The notes beneath the pieces are model-generated. The model was not told the DNA's origin and searched no databases. It saw only the letters and a program-made list of their open reading frames with translations. A program made the translations under genes and the position numbers. Below are positions 36,389 to 45,229 of a DNA stretch of 64,000 nt, piece by piece. Numbering within the stretch: the first letter of the stretch is position 1; the number at the start of each line of letters is the position of its first letter. The stretch covers positions 395,021,886 through 395,085,885 of the forward strand of contig CM077666.1 in assembly GCA_039707655.1 (NCBI GenBank), given 5' to 3'. This stretch comes from Elymus sibiricus (Eukaryota > Streptophyta > Magnoliopsida > Poales > Poaceae).

Positions 36389-36479
36389 CTTATTGACACT
36401 ATGTAAGTATGATGAAATGCATGATGCAATGTATGATGCAATGTATGATGTTCTCCGCTCTTCCGAATCATCCAAATCG

Positions 36480-36775
36480 GGGGTAAGTGGCCAACTCGCT
36501 ACACCCCAATATTGGAGAAGGTTTATCAAAAGAGGGGGTGAGTGGTTAACTCGCTGCACCCCAATTTTGAAAAAAAGGTCATCAAAGAGGGGGTAAGTAT
36601 TCAACTTGCTGCACCCCAATTTGGGAACAATTTATAACAAGAGGGGGTAAGTCCACGACTCGCTGCACCCCAATTGTGTTTCAAGAGAGGGGGTAAATCC
36701 TCGACTCGCTGCACCCCAATTTGGAAAAATCATCAGAAGAGGGGGTAAGTATTCCACTCGCTGCACCCCAGTTCG
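36480..36775. repeat. ~60-bp tandem array, GAGGGGGTAAGT ... CTCGCTGCACCCCAAT x5
   Basis: Five units between 36480 and 36775, each GGGGGTAAGT, a short variable stretch, then AACTCGCT(A/G)CACCCCAATT. On the element's sense strand they lie between the gag-like ORF and the other arrays. Confidence 0.88.
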
Positions 36776-36893
36776 ACCTTATCGATGCACAATCTTCCGG
36801 TCTCGCATGTCTAAGCCGGTTGTAAAAATATGATATTGACGCCCAATATGCTGTTGGCGGGTCACTCTACCGCTGGCCTCCGCCGCCAAACTG

Positions 36894-38123
36894 TTAACTG
36901 TGACCTCCATGGTCTCCTGAGTCGCCTGGTCCAGAGCTGCCTGATGGTCCATTACTGATATCATGATGCTGTTGAAGGCTGTAACTCCGGAACTGTCGCA
37001 TAATATAGCAATCCCTCCATGCATGGCGTGCCGGTTTATCGGGCCGGCTGTGCTCTGGACAAGGTTTATTGAGCATCTCTTCCAAGTTGAAAGAAGCTTT
37101 TCGCTTGCAAAAAGGCGGCTTAAAGTTCTCAACGTGAGCTCCTCCCGGGTGCTTATTCTGGGGTTGATTCTTCACTCTCTTGTTATTATCGTTAGTGCCT
37201 TCCAACCCGCCATCAGCTGGCTTACGCTTCCGGCTGGCGTTTTGACCCCCTGGGCTCCTATCATGCTTCAGATGACCCGGTATAATTCTTGGGCGAGTCT
37301 CCAGTTGCCCAATTTTGGCTTTCAACCCATTTAATTCCTTATACACCCAAGCTTGTGCTTCCTTCATCTGTTGCTGAATGCTATTTATTCTTGCGTGTAG
37401 CTCTGTTAACTCCGCATTGCGTTCCACCTTTCCCTTAGCTTCCACATTGTCAGTGATGACTCGTGACACGTCCGTTGTAACAAAAGCCGGATTTTCCGGG
37501 TCGTAAGGCTCCGGATCAGTGTCTCCATCAGAACAGTTCCCAAACTTCGTCTCACAAGGCGGGTGAAAAAGAGCGGTATGAACACCCGGTTTAAGTCTTG
37601 ACCCGCCATTCAAATGGGCCGGCTTAAGCCCTGTGACCTCATATCTTTGCTCACTTGAACTGAATTCCATCTTCTGATATGCACAACACTCTGACTTGGG
37701 GTAAGGCTCGATGTAGCCCCCAAGCCCTCCTTTATTAAACAGACAACCCGATACCGTCTCTCCACTCGAGGACCCATCCTCTGAGCAGATGAAATTTTCT
37801 TCCTGTAATATAAAACCTTCCGGCTCTATACTTTGAATAAAGCCAACGACATCATGCTTCCTGCCCGGGTTGACACGGGCGGGTTGCACGCGTCTGGCGG
37901 GTTGCTTTTGCCGGGCGGTTTGCTCACGCCGGGCGGATTGCTTGCACCGGGCTGGCTCAACGACGTTGTTGCAGGTGTCCGGCTCGGATTCAGATCCGCC
38001 AACCTTTCCGATGAAGATTTGGTCTTCGCCCAAAGGGACCCGGGAACCATATTCGATTGAGTCGGCCTCAGGACCCCAGCCGGCGTCGTCAATGTAGAGC
38101 TTTCCACGACGACTCTTAGTCAT
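36894..38123 (-). CDS. Gag-like ORF of the Gypsy-type element
   Basis: Open on minus from 38210 to a stop at 36894-36896; the first ATG is at 38123 (MTKSRRGKLYIDDAGWG), giving 409 codons. The frame is also open upstream into the PBS (APTVGIALGG). Features: Arg/Gln/Pro-rich low-complexity repeats (about residues 75-105 from the frame start), a heptad-like helix (ELTELHARINSIQQQMKEAQ), a basic segment, then a CX2HX8HX4C pattern (CPEHSRPDKPARHAWRDC) of the kind found at the C-terminal side of plant Gypsy Gag proteins. It ends in a Gly/Ser/His-rich tail. It lies directly after the PBS, as Gag should. No protease or polymerase follows. A truncated or specialised Gag is likely. Confidence 0.65.
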   Translation of the reverse strand: MTKSRRGKLYIDDAGWGPEADSIEYGSRVPLGEDQIFIGKVGGSESEPDTCNNVVEPARCKQSARREQTARQKQPARRVQPARVNPGRKHDVVGFIQSIEPEGFILQEENFICSEDGSSSGETVSGCLFNKGGLGGYIEPYPKSECCAYQKMEFSSSEQRYEVTGLKPAHLNGGSRLKPGVHTALFHPPCETKFGNCSDGDTDPEPYDPENPAFVTTDVSRVITDNVEAKGKVERNAELTELHARINSIQQQMKEAQAWVYKELNGLKAKIGQLETRPRIIPGHLKHDRSPGGQNASRKRKPADGGLEGTNDNNKRVKNQPQNKHPGGAHVENFKPPFCKRKASFNLEEMLNKPCPEHSRPDKPARHAWRDCYIMRQFRSYSLQQHHDISNGPSGSSGPGDSGDHGGHS

Positions 38124-38192
38124 CTCACCAACAACGTACCCCTCGCCCCCGAGGCGGGCACCCTTTGAGAATTCAACACCACCGAGCGCTAT

Positions 38193-38210
38193 CCCCACGG
38201 TGGGCGCCAA
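38193..38210 (-). promoter_or_regulatory. Primer binding site of the Gypsy-type element
   Basis: On the minus strand TTGGCGCCCACCGTGGGG begins two bases after the 5' LTR end (38212). TGGCGCCCACCGTGGGG is the common PBS/leader of many grass Gypsy elements and fixes the element's orientation. Confidence 0.9.
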
Positions 38211-38211
38211 C

Positions 38212-38752
38212 TGTCATGGTTTTGTCACGGCAGATGTCCGAAGACTTAGGTTCGAGGCCATCGCCATAGCAGTGGACTCAAAGGGGTTGGTCGGGACGAA
38301 GGACACGAGTTTACCCAGGTTCGGCCCCTCAAGTCGAGGTAAAAGCCTACGTCCTGCTTGTGTTGTATTAATTGGAATATCGATTACAAGGGAGCGGATT
38401 GCTTGACCTAGTTCTCGATTACTTGGTTTCTTGTCTAAGCCGCCCCGGGGTCTGGCCTTTATATAGGAGGTCAAGGCCCCGGGTTACACGAGTCTCAAAC
38501 CGACTCACACAACGTGTCCTACTCTGCCTCTAAGCCGCCATACCATCTTGGGTAAGCCGCCACCGGGCGGCTTGGCCACCCGGGTCTTCATGCGGTCTTC
38601 TGTCTCTGGGCCTCCGCCTTGGCCCATCTGGTAAGCCGCCATGAGGCCTGGCCGTCATCTTCCAGCCCACCTTACAGGTCCTCAGCTACGAGCCGCCAGG
38701 TATGACCCGGCCCCACCTGGGCGGGTCTTACCACGGGGTTATATCCCCAACA
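38212..38752 (-). repeat. 5' LTR of the Gypsy-type element
   Basis: 541 bp. A candidate TATA box on minus (CCTATATAAAGG, plus coordinates about 38457-38468) is followed by the transcribed R/U5 part toward 38212. It is flanked on the outside by TSD copy GAAGG at 38753-38757. Confidence 0.93.
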
Positions 38753-38757
38753 GAAGG

Positions 38758-39112
38758 GTTTTGGAGTGTTGGATGTAGGAGGAGTGGATGGTCATGATTT
38801 GATCCATGGGAGGGATCCGTGGCCTCTCTTGTGATTGGCTGTTGCCTTTCCATCTGCTGCCAAAGAAAAAAAACACCATGTCTCTCACACCGCACGAGAA
38901 GAAAGAAAAGAAACGAGAAGAAAGGGAAGACAGAAACCTCGCCTCTTTCCCCCACGACTTCTAGCCGCCGCCGCCACCTGTGGCGGCCGATCCAGGCCGA
39001 TTCCGGCAGCCGCCGCCGGTGCCCGGCACACCCACGTGATCACCTCACTCTGCTCCCCCATCTCCTCTGACCAGATCCGACGCGCGCGTCCTCCTGCGGC
39101 CACGCGCGACCC
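38758..39112 (+). promoter_or_regulatory. Promoter-like GC-rich region, right arm of the CACTA
   Basis: Poly-purine stretch (38900-38935), then CG-rich sequence leading into the exon block that begins near GGCTAGGGTTTTGG. The layout is like a plant gene 5' end. No clear TATA box. Confidence 0.35.
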
Positions 39113-39419
39113 ACCCAGTGGCTAGGGTTTTGGCCTCCGAGTCGCCGGAGTGGCTCCGACGTTGCTCCGGTGAGTCAGGCGAGTCCCTCCACTCCTCCTC
39201 CTCACAGCCCTCCCTCTCTTCCTCATCTCATCTTCTCTCCCTCCTCCCAGATCAAGCATGCCCATGGAGGGGAGGACGCCATGGACGGGAGGACGCCATG
39301 GAGGGGAAGGATGCCATGGACGGGAGGACGCCATGGATGGGAGGACGCCATGGAGGACGCAGCTCCACCACCACCCCAACGCCATCTTCGAGCCCCCTCC
39401 CGCAGCATCTCCGGCCGAG
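39113..39419 (+). other. Putative 5' exons of a chimeric plus-strand unit in the CACTA
   Basis: The first exon-like block ends GCTCCG/GTGAGT at 39169, the next runs 39251 (after TCCTCCCAG) to 39419 (GGCCGAG/GTATGA). The second block contains an ~18-bp minisatellite. No domain recognised. This unit points toward the S5-like exon at 41590-41713 on the same strand and may be part of one captured or chimeric transcript. Confidence 0.4.
39262..39360 (+). repeat. GGACGCCATGGA minisatellite
   Basis: Five to six units of (GA)GGACGCCATGGA(C/T/G)GGGA or AAGGATGCCATGGACGG, spacing about 17-18 bp, within the second exon-like block. Translated it would give a short repetitive peptide in any phase. Confidence 0.85.
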
Positions 39420-41589
39420 GTATGACCTCATCTCCTTCCTTCCTCTGTCTCTCTTTCTTTCAAGACTGCACCATTGCTTGCTTGTGAATTGTGATGCTGT
39501 TCCCATTAGATTAGATTAGGTTAATTACAGCCACAAGTATAGTAGCTTCTGTCCAAGTGCTCTTCATCTTGTGTGTCATCTGCAAGGCAATCAAGTTAAT
39601 TAGATGTTGCTCTTTTCATGTTCTGCTTCATACATACATGCATATGTGATGGCTCCCTGCCTCCCTGCCTGCTACATCTCCGCTTGCATAAATCAAAGAG
39701 AAGAAAGAAACACTCAGCTTAAAATAATTGTAATGAGCAGCACATGCCTTTCATTTTACAGGATGATCATTGTATCATGATAACTGGATCATGTCTATGC
39801 AACATACAAATCTTGGATGGATCTAGCATCTCACTAACCTTTTGCAGGAGATGCACAACTGCTTAACAATAGTGGCATGCCATCACAGTTTTACACATTG
39901 TTGGCATAAGTTTGAATTCGAAGTCTACTGTAAAGTTAGCAACCAAGTTCTAACAATAATGAACCTTATGAGAAATCTACTTGCAAAGAAGCAACAACAC
40001 AATGTAACTTGGAAGAGTAGAATTGTATACTCATTTTGTTTGAAGATAATTCTTTGAGGAAGTTCACCCAATACTGTATTGTTACTATCTTTGCCAATTT
40101 GATGCTTATGTGCAAAAAATCAGCATGCCAATTACTATATCATATGCTCCAAGCTTTGTAGATTCTGTTTTTATTTTATCTCAAGCATGGTACTTCTGTA
40201 TTTGTGTATATGGACAACTACTGGTTTTAATATGCAAACAACAACATAGCTAGAGATGCTATGTTATAATTAATGTGTACTTTGTTGTAAATTCTTGCTT
40301 ATATTGGTGTCTTTCCTTCCTGTTCCGAGAATGGACATATTTCTCTCTGGATTGTGCAAGTTAAATGAACTTCTCTAATTTGAATAAGTTGGGATCCTGA
40401 CTTCCATTGGTCCTTTCTTAGGTGGATATATATTGGTGCAGTAGTTTATCATCTGCTCTTGTGCCATTGTGTCAACTTTATAGGTACTAGAGTCAAAACA
40501 AAGCATAGTTCAGTTCACTTATCTACGGAGTAAAGCTTTCAGAAATCAGTTTGCAGTGTTGAATCAGTGCACATCTTTTATCTTGAATTTTGGTAGTATG
40601 ACAAAAACACTAGTAAATCTTAATAACTTTGACATATTTTCTGTATTATCTTGCACTGGATTGGTACTTGTGATTGCCTTGTACAAATATATCTTAATTC
40701 CACTAACACTGGTCCTTGTGTATGGTCTATAGTTGTTAGTTCTTTGATCTATCCACCGAGGAAGAGGAAGCATCTTTGATCTGTCCACAGCGTAAGTCCT
40801 CCATCTATCCCACTCTCTTCCTTTGCTATGTGATGGTGATCTTCTTGTGTTATTTGTACACATTGGTTAATCTACTATTCTTGTGATTTTCCAATTCTAT
40901 GTCTAAGAAATGAATCTGCAGCCTTTAATGAATTCAATGTATGATTGTGATGAGAATTATATGATATCTACCTATTTTTATCCTTGATCAGTATCGATTT
41001 TGGTATCTCTTAAGCGGCACACTTTTTCTCGCTCCGAGTTCCTAAGCATGGTATTATATTTTTGTTAGCTAGAACATACAATCTTTGAATTTGGTGAACA
41101 TTAGTAGCTAACTAAGTTGTGCCCCATTGATGTCCTACTACTGTTAATTTATTACTGCCATGGTGTTGATACTGTTTAGAATATGATCCATGCCTCAATT
41201 CTAAGTTCTGGTCTCTCTGAAGAGACACTTCTAGCTTTTCTGACTTAGACTTGTTAACTATTGTTTCATACTTTGTTAGCTACAACATAAAATCTTTGAA
41301 TTTGTTACTACATGAGTTTTTACTACTGCCAACACAGAGGGTATTTACTGCTGCTAACACAGAGATTTTGTATGCACTACTACCTGATGAGTGCTTTCTT
41401 TGTAATATTTCACCTTGGCATGCATATTTTTATTCGGTTTGAACTCTGCATGACATTAAATAATTATTTTCAGTGTTTTTCTCAACTTGTTTTCACTGTC
41501 ACTTGATATATACTTAGCTTGTACTTGAAGCTGTGGGTTAATGATGGTGATTTTGTTCTACTTGGATGCATTGGTACCCTATCATCGAG
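39420..41589. other. Intron-like AT-rich sequence between exon blocks
   Basis: T-rich with many possible acceptors (for example TAATTACAG at 39520s and CTTTTGCAG before 39848). A duplicated ACTTTGTTAGCTACAACATAAAATCTTTGAATTTG-type motif lies near 41060-41090 and 41270-41300. No exon can be confidently assigned here. Confidence 0.4.
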
Positions 41590-41713
41590 CGAACGGATGC
41601 AGCAGCGGCAAGAAGATCATGGCCGTGCACATCATCAAGCATGCCATGGAGATCATCCACCTCCTCACCGATGCTAACTCAATCCAGATCATCGTCGACG
41701 CTATCATCCACAG
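41590..41713 (+). pseudogene. RPS5: Captured exon of 40S ribosomal protein S5 (uS7)
   Basis: The frame reads [20 protein letters not shown] followed by [15 protein letters not shown] and a splice donor CACAG/GTATCT at 41713/41714. This is the highly conserved core of eukaryotic uS7, a small-subunit protein at the decoding-centre/E-site region. Only about 35-40 residues are present. The C-terminal third (expected to continue after the intron) and the N-terminal half are absent from the window. The upstream residues HRANGCS are diverged. The fragment sits inside a CACTA element, so it is best explained as a transduplicated host exon. Its open frame and donor suggest recent capture or some constraint. 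Confidence 0.85.
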
Positions 41714-42114
41714 GTATCTCTCTCGGTTCCCTTTATTTTCTCCTCCCTTTGTGATGTTAGTATGCGTGCGCTGACTAGTTTTGTTAGATCTTGCCAGTTG
41801 AATGGATGGTCGTGTTAGTAGAATGGTATTTTGTTTTAGGTGCAATGTGTTGCAGTGAAGTTTTTTGCACGACCTGCACTTGAGCCATGCGTATTCATAT
41901 TGTGTATCTGTTTTCTTGTATGAATGAGTATCTCATTTTAACTAGTTGGAGAACAAAAAGCATGGTACTAGCTCAATTTGTGTTATCATTTTGAATAAAT
42001 GTCCTTTTCTTGAATGGTCATGAATGGTCTGTTCATAATATATTTGCCCCAGTTTTTCTGATTCTTCTCTGATTCATGTAATAGGGTGACAGAGGAAGTC
42101 ATGTTGCGGTTTTG

Positions 42115-42212
42115 TTTGTTCCCAGCCCTGACTATGGTCGTCCAGCGAGTCTGGCATGTTGTTCATCTGACTATGGTTATCCAGCGAGTCCGGCATGTTG
42201 TTCATGACAGGA
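42115..42212 (+). repeat. Short tandem duplication (about 42 bp x2)
   Basis: CTGACTATGGTCGTCCAGCG followed by AGTCTGGCATGTTGTTCAT is repeated as CTGACTATGGTTATCCAGCG and AGTCCGGCATGTTGTTCAT. It lies downstream of the S5 exon and may be 3' UTR-like. Confidence 0.8.
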
Positions 42213-42699
42213 GCAGGTGCCTAGTTTGTGATCGTTATGGAAGGAGCTTGTAAAGCAGTACTGTATTACACTTGTAGAACTTGTAAAGTACTGTATTACA
42301 CATGGTCATATGCACAAATAGAGCATGTTACTGTGATTGCCATTGTATTACGTGATCTGGTTGCTCTTATTTGAAGTATCATGTGTGTTTTTTGTCTCTG
42401 CCAATTTAAATACTGGTTGAAATATGAAGAATATGAGCCTGATAGATGGGACCCACTTACCAGAACATGACAAATGGGACCCAGTTACCAGAACCTGACA
42501 ACTGGGACCCATCTGACTAGTGGACCCATTTAATAAAAGAAGGAAAATGAAATTGTTTAGACAAAAAGGCCACGACCCATCAATAAAAAAGGCTGCACTG
42601 TGGGCTTGGCCCATGAAGCTGACCAAAAATTGATAGAAAAAATATAAAAAGGCTGAATTGTTGGGCTTGGCCCAAGTAAAGCGTCGAACTGGACCGGGC

Positions 42700-42996
42700 T
42701 GATTCTAATCTATGACCAATTCATTTGGTCACAATTTTGCCACGTCAGCTTGCAATGTTGGATCTGACGTGGCCTGGGCAGACTGCCAGAGACCAAAACA
42801 ATTGGTCATACAATCTACGACCTTTTATTTTGGTCATAACCTTCTACGACCATATCACAAAGAAGGTCGTTAAGTTTCATTAAAGACGGCCAGCTTTTGA
42901 CCAACTGTTTTTGGTCACAAAAAGGTCACAAATGGAAAACAATGACCATTCAGTGACCAATATTGATGGTCGCAAGTTAGCATATTTCTTGTAGTG
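42700..42996. repeat. Right TIR and subterminal GACCA/TGGTC array of the CACTA
   Basis: At least ten GACC/GGTC motifs, many as inverted pairs: ATGACCAATTCATTTGGTCA, AGACCAAAACAATTGGTCAT, ACGACCTTTTATTTTGGTCA, TGACCAACTGTTTTTGGTCA, GTGACCAATATTGATGGTCG. It ends in the inverted TIR. Confidence 0.9.
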
Positions 42997-43065
42997 AAAT
43001 TGGGCATGGTGTCATGATATAGCACAAATATGCTCTGGTATTTTTCATGTCCAATTTAAGAGAAG
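42997..43065. repeat. End of the 501-bp array (rest of unit 5)
   Basis: TTGGGCATGGTGTCATGATA onward matches the repeat unit position interrupted at 24002, including GTCCAATTTAAGA. The match fades at about 43065. Confidence 0.8.
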
Positions 43066-43492
43066 GCGCACACATTAACAGCGAACAAAGCCATTTTGGA
43101 ACAAATAGCTTTCACGTTATCATCACAAGCGGTTGTACTGACCATTTACGTGCTGCCACGCGTCCCACTTTTTAATGGATAGGAGGTGCCGTGCGGGCAG
43201 CTAGCTGTTTGAGTAGACGGGAGGCGTGCGAGCGCAGTCCACTGCGCAGGCTGACCGGGAGACATGGCCCTGAACTTGCTGGTCGCGGTGGATGTTGCCC
43301 CCGCGCCCGCGCCAGCGACCATCCTCGTGGCATTGATGGGCGGGCGTTAGTGAGGTCCCCGTGGATCCTCGCGGGCTCATGTATGTGCCAGTGCTAGCGC
43401 CCCCACCTGTGCTCGTGCGCGCCCCTGCACCCACCGTGGCGTCGGTCCCCGTGTGCGTGCCTGCACCCGCCGCGCCCGTGCCCGTGCGCGCT
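43066..43492. other. GC-rich unassigned segment
   Basis: Between the 501-bp array and an LTR boundary. The last 150 bp are C/G-rich with a Pro/Ala/Val-coding character in one phase (VRAPAPTVASVPVCVPAPAA) that runs to the LTR junction at 43493. It might be a truncated gene end or simply low-complexity sequence. Not recognised. Confidence 0.3.
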
Positions 43493-45005
43493 GATGGCCC
43501 ACAAGTATAGGGGATCAATCGTAGTCCTTTCTATAAGTAAGAGTGTTGAACCCAACGAGGAGTAGAAGGAAATGACAAGTAGTTTTCAGCAAGGTATTCT
43601 CTGCAAGTACTGAAAGTAGCGGTAACAGATAGTTTTGTAACAAGGTAATTCGTTACAAGTAGCAAGTAACAATAGTAGCAGAGGTGCAGAGGTGGCCTAA
43701 TCCTTTTTATAGCAAAGGACAAGCTAGAAAGTTCTCTTATAGTAAGCAAAGCGTTCTCGAGGACACATGGGAATTCTCATCCAGTCACATTCATCATGTT
43801 TAGTTGATTCACGTTCGCTACTTTGATAATTTGATATGTGGGTGGACCGGTGCTAGGGCGCTGTTCTTACTTGAACAAGCAACCTCTTATGATTACCCCC
43901 TCTCGCAAGCATCCGCAACTATGAAAGAAGAATTAAGATAAATCTAACAATAGCATGAAACATATGGATCCAAAGCAGCCCCTTACAGAATAACGCATAA
44001 ACTAGGGTTTAAGCTTCTGTCACTATCACAACCCATGATCTACTTATTACTCCACAATGGCTTCCCTTAGGCCCAAGTATGGTGAAGTGTCTTGTAATCG
44101 ACGTTCACATGACACCACTAAATGAAGAACAACATACATATCATCAAAATATTGAACGAATACCAACTTCACATGATTACTTATAACAAGACTTCTCCCG
44201 TGTCCTCAAGAACAAAAGTAACTACTCACAAATCATATTCATGTTCAAGATCAGAGGTGTATTGAATATGCTTGAGGATCTGAATATATAATCTTCCACC
44301 AAATAAACCAACTAGCATCAATTATAAGATGTAATTAACACTACTAGCAACCCACAGGTACCAATCTGAGGTTTTGGGACAAAGATCGAATACAAGAGAT
44401 GAACTAGGGTTTGAGATGAGATGGTGCTGGTGAAGATGTTGATGAAGATTGGTCCTCCCATGATGAGAGGATCATTGGTGATGTGGATGGCTTTGATTTC
44501 CCCCTCTCAGAGGGAAGTATCCCCAATGGAATCGCTCCGCCGGAGAGCAAAAGTGCTCCTGCCCAGGTTCCGCCTCGAGACGGCGGCGCTTCATCCCGAA
44601 AGTCTTCTTCTTATTTTTTCTAGGGAAAGTAGCATCATATAGGAGAAGATGGGTCCCAGAGGCCTACAGGTGGAGCCATGAGCTCACCAGGCGCGCCCCA
44701 GGGGGGGCGCCCCCTCAGCTCGTGACTCTCTGGTGGGCACCCTCCTAGAATTTCTTCCGCCAGTATTTTTTATATATTCCAAAATAATTCTCCATAAGTT
44801 TTTAGGTCATTTGGATCTATGGAGAATATCTATCTCTGTTGTAGCCTTTTTAGGTCCAGAATTCCAGCTGCTGGCAATCTCCCTCTTCATGTGAAACTTG
44901 TAAAATAAGAGAGAAAAGGTATTAGTATTGCATCATAAAGTGAAATAATGACCCAAAACATAATAAATAACAATAGAAAAAAATGATGCAAAATGGACGT
45001 ATCAA
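43493..45005 (-). mobile_element. LTR (Gypsy-type, minus orientation)
   Basis: Plus-strand start TGATGGCCCACAAGTATAGG and end TGCAAAATGGACGTATCA; on minus the LTR starts TGATACGTCC and ends GGGCCATCA. Length 1513 bp. The PPT-like sequence next to it (45006-45017 on plus, ACTCCCCCAAGC) shows this is the 3' LTR of a minus-oriented element. Its 3' terminus is related to the one ending at 627. Confidence 0.8.
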
Positions 45006-45229
45006 CTCCCCCAAGCATAGACCTCACTTGTCCTCAAGCGAATACCGAACTCGATAATCATGACCACATGCATATAGAGAGAGAGGTGTCGATAAAACAA
45101 AATATGGACATGAAAGCATCATGATCATTATCATAGCAGCAATATATCATCATAAAACTTCTCATGATAGAGTAACAATTCATTCACATGCTAAAGTATG
45201 AATCATAAATTTTATCATAGCAGCAATAC
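45006..45229 (-). mobile_element. Truncated internal region and PPT of the minus-oriented element
   Basis: On minus: GCTTGGGGGAGT directly precedes the LTR, preceded by TCGCTTGAGGACAAG, a signature seen upstream of the PPT in this kind of element. The sequence breaks off at ~45229 inside the next element's LTR, so most of the element is missing. Confidence 0.7.

Larger units (their letters stand above)
29027..38752 (-). mobile_element. Young Gypsy-type non-autonomous LTR element with antisense gene
   Basis: 9726 bp with perfect TSD GAAGG (29022-29026 and 38753-38757) and two 541-bp LTRs differing at only three positions by my count (about 0.55%, roughly 0.2 million years at 1.3e-8). PBS and gag-like ORF place its sense strand on minus: the 5' LTR is 38752-38212 and the 3' LTR 29567-29027. 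It has a gag-like ORF (minus) and a long spliced gene in antisense (plus), with no recognisable protease, RT or integrase. An extra antisense ORF downstream of gag-pol is known in the Tat lineage of Ty3/Gypsy (Grande/Ogre/RIRE2 relatives), so a Tat-derived element that has lost pol is the best reading. Confidence 0.9.
24003..42996. mobile_element. Non-autonomous CACTA (En/Spm) transposon with gene capture
   Basis: Left end CACTACAAGAAATATGCTAA at 24003. The right end at 42996 is its inverse; the 29-bp TIRs differ at one base. Flanks are AAA (24000-24002) and AAA (42997-42999), the 3-bp TSD expected for CACTA elements. Removing the element restores the 501-bp repeat sequence (CATGAAA then TTGGGCATGGTGTCATG). 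Both ends carry inverted GACCA/TGGTC motifs. Without the inserted Gypsy-type element (29027-38752 plus one TSD copy) it is about 9.3 kb. No transposase (TNPD/TNPA-like) frame is visible; instead it has exon-like GC-rich blocks, a 663-bp array and an S5 ribosomal protein exon. Confidence 0.92.

Noticed and set aside
38200..38406. Frame FVTADVRRLRFEAIAIAVDS (also 28976-29221)
   Set aside because: Duplicate because it lies in both LTRs of the Gypsy-type element.
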